DNA of 64,000 bases from Diadema setosum (taxonomy: Eukaryota > Echinodermata > Echinoidea > Diadematoida > Diadematidae): assembly GCF_964275005.1 (NCBI RefSeq), contig NC_092696.1:29858953-29922952 (forward strand), read 5' to 3'. Numbering within the stretch: the stretch's first letter is position 1; the number at the start of each line of letters is the position of its first letter. The translations under genes were made by a program, and so were the position numbers. Below are positions 24,078 through 39,600 of this stretch, piece by piece. The notes below the pieces were generated by a model. That model saw only the letters and a program-made list of their open reading frames with translations, was not told where the DNA came from and ran no database searches.

Positions 24078-27000
24078 CCCCTTCTCTCCCTTTTTATTTC
24101 TCTCTCTCTCTCCAACTTCCCTCACTCCTCTCTATCTGCTTGTGCAATGTTTGTTTCATTGCAAAAATTCAATAATCGCACTTATCGGAGCGAAACATTG
24201 TATCGTCAGTTAAGAAAATACTTTATGTGTAAAGCCCAACCGGATAACGGAAGAAACGCCTTTCACTCAATTTCCGTACATTTGTCAGTGCTTGAAAAGT
24301 GTTCATACCTATGCTTTCGTTCATGCATTGAATGTCATAATGCTGAGGAGGTAGGATTGAAGTTACAAATAATGTTACGTCAATATCAAATAGAATAGGA
24401 TTGATTTGATAAAGGAGTCATTGCATTAACCTATAATACACATCAGGCTCTTTATCATTTCTCGAAAATACAAATACAGTCATCTCCCAACAATAAATCA
24501 CTAATTTCAATAAAACATAGGCTTACCTGGCATGATGATGCTAAGGTGACGACTGTTGAGAGGAAACTGTTGGGTAAGTAGGGGCACCACAGAATGAGCT
24601 TCGAAAGACGTGGCATAGTACACACCCATTGGGCCAAGTCTTTTCCCACCGAGGACTGACTTAGACAATCATCGCCGCTGCTAAAATTTAAAGTCAGATC
24701 TTCAATCTGAAGAAAATAACGGAAAAGAAATGTGAAACTGAAAATGAGAGTTTAAGGAAATGGTGTGAACTTTGGAAGAAGGAATAAGTAAACAAAAAGA
24801 AAAGAGATCATTGTAGAGGAGGGTTGTAGACTACTAACTGGACGCCATAGAAGACCAGATTAACGTAGCTGAATATGGGCTATCCAGCCATCTTCTCAGA
24901 TGTTTTATGAAGGCATTCTCCAAAGTAAAGAACACAGATTATCGTTGCCTAATCTAGAGTAATGTGTTTTTAAGTGGGGAATTTAACATTGTAATGAAGC
25001 TATGAAGTGCAAGCAGGGTATACAACGTACTATCTGATATATTTCATCGTTATTCGAAGTATTATAATACCGAATTAACCAGGCTCCCCGACTGAACTGA
25101 AAATACGTGTGGTTCATTAAATACAATAGAAAATAGAATTTCAAGAAAAAATCTTTTCAAACAAATAACAAGCGCTGTAAAGGAAAAAAAAAACAACGAA
25201 GCAACATTTCTAATGTCCTTCCTTCTACTACATCTACAATGTTTGTCTCCACATGAAGTAACTCCCACATAATAGCGCCCTCACGCTGTACATTGATCAC
25301 TTCTGTCTTTTTGTGAATGCAGTCAAACTCGTACAGTGCGCTGCTCCCTGGCAAGCTTCCATCTGAGTCCCTGATATATAAATCCAATAAACTCTAATTG
25401 CTTTGCAAGCAGTTCAAAGGATCAGCATGCCAGGTCAACGTCTCAAAAGATAATGCCGATATAGCTGCTTGAAGTATCTTGCCAAGTCGACTTCCCCAAA
25501 CTCATGCTGTCATTGTGACATACAAAATAATCATCTTCCAAGTCTGCTTCCTGAAAAAGAATAATTGTCATGGTGACATACATTATCTTGTTATTCAAAA
25601 TTCGTTTCCAAATGCGTCCATAGGTGTATATCCACAGATGCACTGACACTATTTTCAAGAAGTACCCTTTACAAAATGTGAATGTCATCGTATAGCAACA
25701 TGAATCATCACAGTCAACTCGACTTCAAGAGATATTACATGTCGTTATGGCGACATAAATTATCTTGCTGAGTACAGATACAGCCAAACCTGTCTACATC
25801 GGCCACCGAAGGGAAACAACCAAAGTGGCCGCCATAAACAGGTGGCCGCCAAAGACAGGTCAGTGGCCATTCTGAATTGCAACACCTGCATTGTATAACA
25901 GCATGAAATACCGCACGTTGTTCTAAAGAAAAAAAAAACAACAACAAACAAACGAGCGAATAAGTTTGCATGTGCAGGTATTTCTGTATGTGTTTTTTTT
26001 TTTGCTTCATTTTATTTGTTTTCTTTTTTTCCTATTTCTGTTCTTTTGATCTTTAAAACAGCATTTCGGGCCTGAGGATCTGTACTGGTTCGTACCGGTT
26101 TAAATGAATGGGTTTACAAATGAGTTTGTGCGAAGTTGACGTAAGCAACAAACAATACCCAGACAAGTACCCCATTCCCCTTATACAATGGCATTTAATC
26201 TTTGTCAAATTCTGCGCCGTTATATCATTTTAGGAGCTGTCTGTGCCTTTGTAACCTTTATTTAGAGCGACATTACTAGAGCCTAGATCTAGCCAAGTTT
26301 AGTGGAAAGACGGCTTTTCATGGCAAAGAGCTGAATTAATTTTGTCAATCATGTCTGTGTGGTTGTGACTGAGATAGGAGTCGGTATAATTCACGCAATG
26401 AAGTAGAAAGCCAACTTATATTTATGGCTTATTACAGTTCAGCTAAATATTTGTGGCCGCTATACGCAGGTTCACCTCAGGACACAAAATGAGTGGTCGC
26501 TGGCTGCGTTATGCAGAGGTGAACGCTATATAAAGGGTCTGACACAGAAATTTTGTGCGGGGGATTTTTTCATTGGCCGCTATAAGCGGGTGGTCGCTAT
26601 AGACAGGTGGCCGCGAAGACAAATTTGACTGTAGTTAAATACAACTTAAAAAAAAAAAAAAACATTCTACTTGATGGCGAGATACTTGACCTGAAAATGA
26701 CTTTATTATATCGAAACACGAGGTTAAAAATATAACGAATAAAAGATATCACACCTGTATTGACCTTGCATGAGGGCACTTACCTACTTGTAACTTCCTA
26801 TTCTTTTGCATAACTGAAAAACGAGTGCAACGTCGACGATGAATTTTACCGTGAGAGAAAAAGAAAAATGTTTCTCCCCGCTCTCATCTTTCTGTTGTGC
26901 TATGGTCATGATGCTATCGAGTTGCTGCCGACGGTGTTTGTTGTTCTCTAAAAATGAGATTTTTCACATTGACATCCCAAAAGCATCAATTTTACCAAAT

Positions 27001-27599
27001 ATGATTTTGCAGTCCGAGAACTCGTTGAACATATACGGGTTTTTTTCTGATATTACACGTTCTTATGATGACGAAAATGCTACCATGGAAACGCACAAGC
27101 TATCGTTCCTAAAGCATCAGAGAAGAACGCATAATAGATTTATTGTATTTTTTTTTCAAACACTTCACATCTTACACAATGCATCACTGCACTTTGTCCC
27201 CTCATTCTTCTCTTTCATTCTCTTTATCGCCACTTAGTGACTCGTAATTTATATGTTATATTCTTAAAATGTTGTATTCTACTGTACATAGACAATAATT
27301 TCTGAGGCTATTGCCCTCGTCAAGCGTTTGCTTATAATAATAGTCTCCTGAATTTCTTTACACCGATAATTGCATAATTTGTCTTTGAGTAATAGATATA
27401 CTGTAACGTGTGTTTGCATAAATGTATACACAAAATAGTTTGTTGAATTCCATTTTGCATTGTGTCAGGGGAAAAAGTAAAATATTTGAATTAGTCATTT
27501 ATTTGTTTTAACTGTAAGATTCAAATTATACTGTGCTCAATTACTTTGTTCAATTGACTTTGTATTTCATTTGTATATGACAAAGACATTCGGATATAA

Positions 27600-27638
<39 letters not shown>

Positions 27639-30600
27639 TGATAAAAGGTGATTAATTTTGAAGGTTTCGCAGATATTTTCTTTTTTTTTATTGTGATCAA
27701 AGTCCCCCATAAGAAAGTCATTTTTATTGCTGTTTGCCAAATGACTTAATTCCCAAACGGACACTTTGTGCATATTGTCTTATCCCTGGATTGCCTTCTA
27801 AACGCCCATCAGTTTGATAGTGACTATATCGTTCGCCATTAACGTCAGACTTTGAACTCTGCCTTTCATTTCGGTTAAGTGGGGGGGGGGGGATTATTTT
27901 TCACTCATTCACTTCTACACGTTCGTTTTGTTCTTGTTTTTATGTCACTTGAATGTAATGTATATCAACGCAGGGATCCCTTGTAAAGCAGGCCTTTGTG
28001 GCACTGAATGGGACTACCCTGCTTTTGAAGAAGACTTAACAAATACACAAATAAATAAAAATACATGGACACAGTGGCGAGGCTAGGATTTGGTTTCCAT
28101 TTCGACAAGAGGTATTACAAGAAATACTCATTGCACGTCATAATCCATTCGGTTTCTGATATAACTTCCCATTGTAGTAGGAACGTCCAGTGTCCTAATC
28201 ATGATAGTAAACAATCGCCTATAATCTATGTGCATAATCATCATGGGGGTTCACTCGTCGCTATGTGATGCTATGCTTGAAGTATATGGGTGAGAATTTT
28301 GAACGATGTACAATTGCCAATTTTCGCACCTTATGACATTCTTTCCCTAAGAACACGCCAGGATGATCTAAGAAACCAGATTTTTTCACGTCATCTCAAA
28401 GATTGGTAAATTTCCTTTCAGGAAACATATGGTTTGGTTGACTTTTGCCTGATATTTTTCATTTGACAAGGACTTACAGCGTAAAAATACGGTAAAAACG
28501 CTATTTTCACAATAATTTTTGTTTTTCAAACTAATGATGTGCATTTTTAAGTGTACGTGGCATCTAATATCTGACCATGCTCTGGATCTGACATATCATG
28601 GGTATGAACCACAAAATTATAAGAACTTTATGAGCACGTATAAAATCACAGAGAACAATTGAAATATCAAAATCGTAAACAGACGAACGTCCGTGGTGCT
28701 TTTATTTCTATCGCTGCTGCAAATTCCACTTTGTTGTCCCAACTGTAATGTATACGAAAATTTGGTGTTCCACCTAATGAACATATCCTGCAAAAATTGT
28801 ACGTCTGCTGGCTGTACATTGGACGTAATATTCTTTTATGCAAAATTATACTCAGTTTTCGTCACGGACGTGCTTCCGCTATTTTCTAATACAGATCGTA
28901 TCCTATTAAACGCTATTGGTGATATTGTTCTGAGTCGTAATCAACTAAGATCTAGCCACACGATAATATGTTTGTTTTGAGTTTCTGTCCATCCTTTGTC
29001 AAATAGGAACCGAAATCATATTTTTAGACGAACCTCCGAGAAAAAAAGAACGTCCGTGATGATTACAACGTTTTCGAGTGGGAAACCATCTTGCTTTGAT
29101 GACGAAGGTGCATTTTACATTTGGCTCTCTAGCCGAGTAGCTAAATGTTATGTTTGGAGCGGACTGAGGCTTGTCCGCAGTTTTTGGACCATGCAATTCA
29201 CCGAAAACCAAGCAAATAATTAATATTTTCTCTGAAAATTCACCTCCTGATCCCCCTCTGTGCAATACATATGTTGTAAGGATGTCAAATTTCTTATAAT
29301 TTGCATTGACAATACCTTTTCAAATTTTTGAAAGAGTTAGGAAGGCTAGGTACTCTCTGCCGATTAGTTATCCGTCCGGGAACATGACCCTATCAGTAGA
29401 ACGAACGTCCGTGACAATTCCAGCGAAAGTCCGTGACGTATGCAATCCCTTCGATAGGGATAACTTGTCCCGAAAATGTCCTGTATTCTTTAAAACTTTT
29501 AGCTCCAATAGCGACAAATAAAGTTTTACAAAGTAAATAATGAGTTTAGGGCAGTAGTTTCAGAATTTTTAAGGCGTTATGTGATCATGATGAAGAAACA
29601 GTTGAAAATTTAGTCACAATTTTACGCTTGTTTTCCCTCTAATTATACAAAAACAGCTAAACACTGAAAACAAAGTTATAGGAAAATGGAATTTTGCGTA
29701 ATCTGTAATTTCTGTGCATTTAAATTTCTTTCTAATGAGGATCTGGAGACAATTTGTACTGTTACAGGTTCTGAAAGTTTTGCTCACGGACGTTCTGTCC
29801 GAGAAAGGAAATTGCTGATAATTACAAATATATCACTGCACATAAAGTTAATGTTAGTTGAAAATATTACCAAATCACCGAGCCGCTCATACCCGAAAGT
29901 GAATAATGTTCAGCACTCAATTTACTTGTAATAACAAAAGGAAAACGTTTTGGTCACGGATGTTCGTTGGTAGAATAAGTTAATGGATTACATAGTAGGA
30001 GAAAGAGGATCAGTGCCACTTTTTAGTGACAGGTGCGCCAAGTGTTTATCTTTTGAGTATGGTAGCTGCCGTCTCAAACAGAACACATCCAGTTTTGGCC
30101 CCCATAACGGACGTTCGCTGTAATTGTCATTATATTAAATGCCTTAATTCATTCCTATTTTTCTCTTCATGACGATTTTTCTCTCATTCCCTCAATAGCC
30201 TGGACATGCTGCGACCAAACAGAAAACAGAAACAAAACAAAATAAACCAAAACAAACCCGAAAAGTGCTATGTAATCACATGCAGGATAATGACGGAAGA
30301 AGTCTGTAATGGGCATGTGTTGAATAAAAAATGGAAAAGTTTCAAAAAGACGTGGAAGCAGTTGAATAAAAATGACTGAGAAACAGAGAAGGGATCGAGC
30401 TCCAACACACAGAGAAAAGAATTGCCAGTGCACTCCCGTTGTACCAAATTCCTCTGGAGAAGATTTTGTTTGTTTGTTTATGTTTTTTTATTCATCGAAA
30501 TGCCGTCACAAGCGAACAAAAATAATGCAGTATACAATTATTGTCTGATGAAAACACACAAATCCTCCGCTTATCATCACATGGTGTTGTTTTATACTCA

Positions 30601-33600
30601 TCAATGAAAAGCAATGTTCATTTGTAATTCTTTCCAAGATTTTTTTTTTTTCATTTTACATTTAAGAGACAGAGAGATCGTCAATTTGTTTGTGCTTTTG
30701 TGCTTACTTTGAAAACACATGTTAAAAAAGTAATGATTAAGAATAGGTTTAAGGTTGCACTTTGATACGTTCGCTCTTCCTAAGATTCGTTGCTCCGATG
30801 TCCAAAGGTTTGTTATTCCGAAAATGAAAAAAAAAAGAAGTTTGTAGTTATTTAAGGAGGTTTGTTATTAAGGATTTTCTTATTCCAAAAGTTTGTTAGT
30901 CCGAAAAATAAATATTAAGGATAGTTATTTTAAGTCCGTTCTTCTAAAAGTGGAAAGGGCCTGATATTTGTTTAGGTGAAAACGGTTATTATGAGGTTTT
31001 GAAATTTGGAGGATTTTAGTTGTTAACTTGTTTCTCCACATTTGTATAAGCGAATATGATTTTTCATGTTCCAATTAATAAACCTTTCGATTAACCTTCG
31101 GAGATTCCTATCATTTACCGAATAAAAAAAGCTTCATAATTATACGAACTCTATCAATTTTCGTAGCAGTGACAAACTGTATGAATAACAAGCCTCCGAA
31201 ATGACGCACTACAAAATGTTTGTTATAACAAACCATATTGTATAATATCGAAGTCACAAACATCCATCCAAGTAATATGGACTTATTGTGTCTTGTTATG
31301 ACGAAACTTCGCAATATCGAATCTATTATCATTTTTGACTAATGTAATAATACAAATTCTCCTCGGTAACTGTGTGCAAAACAAGGGGCAAACATAGAGG
31401 GATTTCTTCCCAATGTATTCGTTTGCCCTCCCCAGCTAAACTTCGTATTTCTATAACGGAGCACATTTCTGTTGTCTTTCTATGTTAATTCTTTGTCATA
31501 ATTTTAGCTGTGACCTTGTTCGTTATAAGCAAATTTTGCATTGTAGACTTTAGATAACAAATTTAGGACCTGAATCTTTACTTCATGGTAACGAAATTTT
31601 GATAAATATATTCGTTCTCAAGGATGGACTACGTCATTGAGATTACACGTACGTTTGTACGTTCATTTACGAGAGATGGAAAAATTGTTTTCTTTGATTC
31701 CTCAGTATGAGAAGATAAACAAGCTTATATGATTGAGAATTGGTAATATCTGTTCAGGATTTTGCAGAGGAGTTAGTTCTCGACATGAAATTGCTGTTTG
31801 TTGTGAGAAGAATGCATTTCCAACTCAAGAGAGCTGCATCTTGTTTGTTCCGAACGTCCGTGAGCTACATGCGAACCTCCGTGATGAAAACTATGCTATG
31901 TTCGTTGGGTTATAGAGACTAACTAGATCAGATACATCTTAAAAAGGTATGTTATTATTTGGGAGTGGGGACTGAAGTATGGGATAGTGAAATAAGAGGT
32001 CAAAATATTGAGTTTCTGTAAAATGCGCGTAAAGTGGAGAAAGTGTTTAGCGGAAGAGCAATATTTCAACAGAAACGACGAATTTAGTTAAATCATCAGC
32101 TGTCTACCATTACGTGCAGGTTAAGAGTACAAGCTTGATATTCTGCAAGCACGTACACATATCCCTTAAGATATTTTGTTAGGATTTTGAACTGAATCAG
32201 ATCTTTGCAAACTATGTTAAATGGTATTCAAGTGTATGTGCTGTACTATTCCTCACGGACGTTCGCTGCTCTGGACATGGTAAACTTCAGCGGTGAATAA
32301 AAACTTGTTCCTCTGGGAAAATCCTAGTATAATTGGGTTCATATTAAAGCTTGAGTTATACTCTTTCAGGTAAGATGAATAATTTGGAGGATTTCCTACT
32401 TTTTGAATTTTGCCTTGTTTTGGCTCAATTGTACATCGTTCAAAATGCTGACCCATATACGCTTTGAGGCGGAATATATGTCAGGCGTTTCGAATGTAAT
32501 TGTCAACTTTGTGTGGCACTCTTAGATGGAGAGGTACCTTCGCCTACATGTCCCCGGACGCCGATCTCATAGAAGCCTTCCTTCCTCTCCATCTTTGTAG
32601 CAGCTTTATATTGAGTGAAAACGGGCCTGTAAAGGCTCCTCTAGAACCCTACATTATAATGACATGGTTTGCACTGACTTTGCGGGCTGATTGTCATTCG
32701 TTACACAAATTATTAAGGTAGATCATATCCTAGTTTCCATTTCGTGTATATCTTGGCAAGGATATTCAGCAAACTTAGCAAGGACAAAAAATGTTGAGGG
32801 CTTATTGCTGTTGGTCACAAAGAAGATGGGAAAATATATTACTCAATTAATTCTAATAACATGCTTAGTTGACGATAATGATGATGGCGTTAAAAAGGAT
32901 GCCAGGTGCGCCTTTTTATTGACCATAATCTATTATTGCAGCCTTGTTTCTGTGTTGCCTTTTGCGTCTACAGAAAGTGACTACATAGTCCTAGTTTACC
33001 GCAATGCTTTGAGCGCATTTGTCTTTTGTTTGGAAGGGGGAGGGAGGGAGAGTTGAAGATCTTGCAGCCAAAAATGGGGATAATCCTTCATCTTAAAGGG
33101 CCCCTGAAGTCTAAATGCATGTCGATTTGTGTTGATTTGATACCCTCAACATCACTTTTGCGGTGAATGTATATCTAGAAACATTCCATATATTTTTTAA
33201 CGATGTTTTTATTCTATACAAGTCGACCTAATTGATTTCACTCAAACTTGCATACTATAATTTAGATCACATTATGTTCTTCGTGACTGGTTAAGGATCT
33301 TCCCTCTTAATCAGTGATGATGGTCACAATATATATCTATATATATATATATATATATATTTAAAAACACCTACAATTAACATGATCGTTATATATTTTC
33401 AGATGTAACTTGGATTCTTTGTTTGAGATTTTTTTTTTCTGCAAGGAAACATTGTTTGCACCTAAGATTGCTTTCTTTACATTTTTTATTATCATCCATT
33501 TAATGTATTTCCTCTTTTATGTCTTAGTAACACTTCATCTGTAGTCTGTACATAAAGACATGTGTTGTAGATCATGATAATACATGAAAGTTCTTACCAG

Positions 33601-36600
33601 ACAGTTTGAAGCCTCTGCCCGGAGGATCTTGTAGAATTCCACGTGAAATTGTGAGCGACATAGACATACCTTACGGAGTACACTGCTGGAGCACATGCCC
33701 TCCGCCAAGTCACGTGACACAGTTCTTCCGCACTTCACTGCGTTCATATCTAGCGATTGCTGATAGAACGAACATGAATTGACAGTATAGAGGAAATAAA
33801 TTATTCACAAACGAATAAGGTTGATAAAGTACTCGCAGTTGACTGGAGGTTTGAAACTCACAGAGAGAGAGAGAGAAAAAAAGATCATTCTATACACGTT
33901 CTACTCATATCGTCATTTCACTAATCACAACTCGGGAAGGAAAGAATGCATTTTCAGTTCGATGAGAAAGGTAGAGGGGCGATGAATATGATTGCATTAC
34001 ATCAATACTCGTGTTTGGTGCCCTTAAGTGGCTGTATGTTCAAAACACTATGCACGATACTCAGTGTGACATCTCCCTTTAATATACACGGCGTCTTTAT
34101 TATAGCCAAAGTTGGATGATTACTATAAAGGGCAGTTTGACAACTGCAACTCTCGCAAAGGGTCTCATTTCAGTAGACGTTGAAACTCCGTCGAGTTCAA
34201 TTATTTTGCAATAAGAACATTTTGCTTGACTCCTCATAACATGTTTTTTTTTTTTTTCTAAAAGCCACGACGAAAAACGTTTCATACAATTTACCACCAA
34301 ACGTTCTGATTGATAACAAGACATGAAATAAGTGTCATGGCAATTCAGATTAAACTTACACATTAAGTCATCATAATGTATCATGCGAGGAGGGCAATTA
34401 TTTTACATAACAATAATACTTAAAACGTTGATACAATTGCACAGAATGTTATATAAAAACGATTTCCCTAAATAATAGGGCCTGTTCCAGGTCTAAAAAG
34501 AATGTTAATAAAGCTGTTGAGGTTGTAGATTATGCACTCAAATTCACACAGGGGAAACACACACACACAAACACACACCCCCACACACAAGGAATGTTAT
34601 TTTCGTTCGACATTATATTTTCTGACATATTTCAAATCAATATTCAAGTTGTGTCACTCACCACTTGGTTGTAGCGCACCATGAACACCACTCCTGACAC
34701 TAAGTGTTCTGGTGAATGCCATAGTAGGTATTCATTCCATTGTTCTCCCACTGCCTTTGTTGCCTCCTCAGTGTGACACTCAAACGCAACGTCAACGCAG
34801 AAATCACGTTGAGAAGAAGACTTCGCCAGGCCCTTAATGATATCCAGACCGATTTCATTCCCTAAAGCTGACGTGAAGTAGAGTACGGAGCGGAACTCCC
34901 CAGGTCGACTAAGAAGTTTGTCTTTCACCTTATCGTACTTAACACGGTCATTGTCGAATAAATACTCAATATATACCCCTGCAATGTATTCTTGAAACAG
35001 TTTGTGGGGAAAAGAAACAGTTGATGTAACCAAAGATGAAATGTTGACATCGCGCCGACGTCCCCTTGTGATGACATCTTTTTCCATAGTCAAAACACCC
35101 ACTCTGCAGCATGTGAGCATGGCATCGTGACACTCTCTGAATTGTTCTTCAGGAAATGAAAGATTCCTGTCAAATAAACCATCTAACGCTATCTCACCTA
35201 TTTCTTGAATTGCCCTTCCAGCTTCCTTTAAATGTTCAACAACATTCTGATTCTGTAGATTTACACAAATTTTGGATGCGTAGTGTTGTTTTAGGAAAGA
35301 GATCATTTCTCCACAAATCTGGGAGAAAGTGTGCAATTTTTGCAGTTCTCTCCGTCTTTCTTCACTGAAGTCGTTCCACATGAGGCAAAGCATGGCACAG
35401 TAAATAGGAAACGGGGCCATGTTTGACCGGATGACATCATTTTCCTGCATAAAGCTGATTAAGCTTTCTGCAAGATTGTTCTTCTCTCTAATCCGAAAGT
35501 ACCTCATAATATAAGTCGATAAATTCTCCTCGTTAAATCCTTCGACGTTTAGAAAAGTGTAAGTTTCGGAAAGACTCTTGTCCATCATGAATTCATTTGT
35601 CCTCCAAGGGCGTGTTGTCACAATTACTTTGCATGAATTGTATTGCTCTCTTCGTAGAATGCGAATGATTTCACTGCTGCTCGTTTCACTTAATTTTTCG
35701 TCAAACTCGTCGAAACCGTCAAATATAATGAGAATCCTACTCAGATTTGTTGAGATATAGTCATCTATCTTCGTCTTTGTTGCCGTATTTGAATGCGAGA
35801 GGTACGTTTTGACTATACCACCGATACTTATTGCGTTCTTAATATCTCTAAGAGGTATTAGGAGCACCATGTCCAGATCTTGGAGAATCCGTCCCTGACA
35901 CCAGTCCCAGGCAATCTTAGCGCAAAATGTTGTTTTACCGACACCTCCCTCACCTTGGATCAGAAGTCGCTTCGAAAGATATCCCTCTTTACTGTTTTTT
36001 AGAAAGACCAGAAGATCGTCGTATGTTATGTGTGTCTTATGCTTGCTACTTTTTTTTATTATACTTAAATTCGTATGAATATCATCCAATTCAACACGTT
36101 CCATAAAGTTGAGTGGATCCACCATGACCTTGCTTCGTGACACACGGTAGTACTCTTTCAGATCTTCCTTACATTGCTGTATCTGTTCCTCTGTAAGCGA
36201 TGGTGGTTCTTAGAAGAGAAACCACATGATAGAAAAAAGAAAAAAGACATACAATCAATATTATAAATATAAGAGTGTACGTAAATACCCGCGGACACGT
36301 AGGGATATTAACATGCAGAGAGAGAGAGAGAGAGAGAGAGTGAAGAGAGAGAGAGAGAAAGAGAGGGTGAAGAGAGAGAGAGAGGGAGGGAGAGAGAAAA
36401 AAGAAGGCATGCATGTAGTATGAAATATCGGTGTTTTTTTTCTAATAACCGTGTTACACAATACAGCTGTATCATTGTACAAAGTATGTAGAGCTGAGTT
36501 GTATAACCTTGAAAATATAAAAGTCACTGTGCATAAAAGAATAATGCGCTTTTTCAAGACAACGAATAAAATTGTGATTATCAACGTATTTTCCTTACTC

Positions 36601-39600
36601 GGCATTAATTCTTCTTCCTCGTGAAATCGCTCTGGTATGTTTGGTCTTCGCCAGCAGGGGTTCCAGCCACATCCTGAAATATTATCATCATCAATAACAA
36701 CAAGAGCGTCACTATAAATGATAATTTTCATATGTGATTGTGCACCTCAAAACGAACATAAAGTCGCACACTCTGATGTTGCGCGAGGACTGAAATAAGT
36801 GAATTGGGTTAACCTATAGCCGAACTTGACTTTTACATATATTCTTAAAGAGCGGGTCTTCCTTTACATTATGCTAAAATTTGGTATCATAGAACGGGCA
36901 TGAAAGTGTGTTTTTTAGCAGTTTATTTCGAACATTTTTGGTAGAATAGTGTGATTAGGTGTGTCTTAGAATCCATTTTTCATTTCTGAAAAAACCTTGT
37001 CCACACTCTTCACTTTCAACTCTAATAACTTTTGAAAAGATAGTGCTACTGCTTTGAAAGTTGGCATTAATTATGGACAGAATGTGTCAATGAGGCATAT
37101 TTAATTTCAGTTTAATCTGATAATCCCTTCATTGTTGTTACTCTGGTGGTTTACTTCCTGTTTTTTTTTTTTGTCCCATTCATCGCACAGCCAGCACGGT
37201 TTGGTAAAAATGAAGCGCTTGAATAGACACTGTACTTCAAAGCCTCTTTTCTCAGTTCACATTTTTCCTGAGTTTGTGCTTTCTTTCCAATATTTAGATA
37301 GGTTAGGAGAGTCCATTTGATTTGAGTTATACATCATTTGAAAGCTTAACGTCTGCTCTTTGAGAATATGGTCTTAACTAAAAATTTATGTCTGGCGACT
37401 TTTTGTTTGTTTTGAGGTGCAGGGTCACATATAGAGTATATCAGGGGCATAACTTATTTTCAACATCTTTCTCGTTTCCCCTCTTTTCACTACCAGATTC
37501 TCTCAAGAATATACGCTTTCGATGTGTGGTATGATCCATTACTTCATGAAAAATTATTTATTTTATTTGACATAGAGAGATAATCGCTGATAATAAATTT
37601 GGAAGTTATATTTACATGGGACAATTTTTCGGTCTCGGTAATGTTGACTAGTGCATGTATAAGTAATGGGTTTTTAACATTTATTTTGTATCAAAACTAT
37701 GGAAAATCATATATAAAAACAAAGAAATACACACTTATATGCACACACACATACGTACACACAGACACACACGCGCATAATCATTAACGCAACAAATGCA
37801 AATATCTAACCTTAAAGAAAATAAACCAATACCTTTACGAGGTAGGTAGTCCGGATGTTTGCTTTGCAAATATTTCCCAAAAGTGAGAAATAGGATGAAT
37901 ATGACAACAGGCACACCAATGGTGAGTCCAATGATGAGACCCAAATTAACCCGTTTTCCTGAAACTTGATAGAGACACAAATGAAACACGTTTTCATTCA
38001 TTACTCCATTTAGAAGACAGTAAAATAAACACATATGAATACTTAGATATACAATACAAAGTTAATACTTTAGTATATGTGTTTGAGTGTGTGTGTGTGT
38101 CTGTGTGTGTGTGTGTGTGAAAGAATATGTTTGATAATGAAAACAAAGTGGTTGATTGCCTGAATACATATCATCACTATAATGACAAAATTACTCAAAG
38201 GACACACTTGATGATTCAATGATCCTATCATACCGACACCCACGAGTCATACGGCCAAAGAGCTCGATACTGATAAAAAGTCCAGGTCCATGAGTCACAT
38301 AGGTGACTTTTCATACAGCCTGTCAGCTTAACATTAGGTAAAAAGGTCAAGAGACCGGCACTTGGCAAACAAGGCCTACACTTCATACGAAAACAAAAAC
38401 AAAAACAAAAACAAAGAACAAAACAAAAAGTAAGTTTCTTCTTCTTCTTTGTTCTCTTTTTGTCCTCCTACTTTGCATTCTTTGAAATTGGTTAACATTT
38501 CTCTTGAATGCATCTTTTTCTTATAGTACAAATGGAATTGGAAAACAGTAAAATAGACACTTATGTGCGGAAAATTTACTTTGCTCAAAACATGAATGAG
38601 CGAATTATACTTCCACGTTGCAAATCTCAACAAGAACATTGTTTAAAGTAATATCAATAATTGTTTGCCACTTATTATTCAGGAACTTAAAATTGGCAAC
38701 ATTTCAAGAACCTGATAAAGGCAGAACTGTGATTTCTCGGGTCGACGTTCCATTCAGTGAGTCACCGGCAGCAACGCACATGAAGGTTTGCTCTGTTCCG
38801 TGATTGGCTGAAACAATGATTGTCTCGAACCTCTCGTATGTGCCATCAGAAAGTGTTGTCTGTTGTGAAACCACGGAAATCAGTGTCTTTCCCGACTCCT
38901 CGGTCCATAGCATGGAAATGTTAGGTTTGAATCCACTCACGACACATGTAAGATTTAAAGAAGGGATGTTGGAGGGAGATTGGTATGTACACCGGCTTTG
39001 AGGAAATTGACTTCTATCAGCACACTCCTCAATCGTGTGTCCTGATGCCATCGCTAGGGGGGAAAAAAAAGAAAATTATTTTGAACTGACATACATGTTA
39101 TATACGTATCCTAATCTTTACTCGGCAAATAACTGACATGACATAATATCACCTGATATTTAGCGTAGATGTAACGAAGAGTTGTTTATTCTTTGGATTT
39201 GCTATTTTACAAATGAGACTAAAACCTGAACAATAAAGAAACATAATTATGTCAATAGAATCATAACACAATATAAACAAAACACATATGTTTACAATTG
39301 AATTTAGAATTTAGGATGATTACATCTATAGTACCTTTATGACTTAATATCAAAATCACTGTTTATATACGTAAAAATGTATAAGTAATATGATAAACGC
39401 AAAAAAGAACAGCGTAACAAAATGAAACAGGAAGACAAACAATTATTCAGGGTGTAGTTATAAAGCTAGTAATATGAAGAGACGTTTCGTTTTCATTTCA
39501 TTCAGTTTTATTGTTTCCGTATGGTACAATATAATCAAATCTGATCACTTTCAGAATGGTTCATAATAATTCATGGATGATTTTGCACATGACAGGTAAT

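Noticed and set aside
25443..25688. Frame with an acceptor-like TTTTTCAG, as a further LRR exon
   Set aside because: No leucine spacing, no good donor, and local sequence repeats explain it.
26839..27237. 132-codon plus frame
   Set aside because: No domain or homology recognised, ends in LINE-like 3' sequence, and lies inside an intron of the minus-strand gene.
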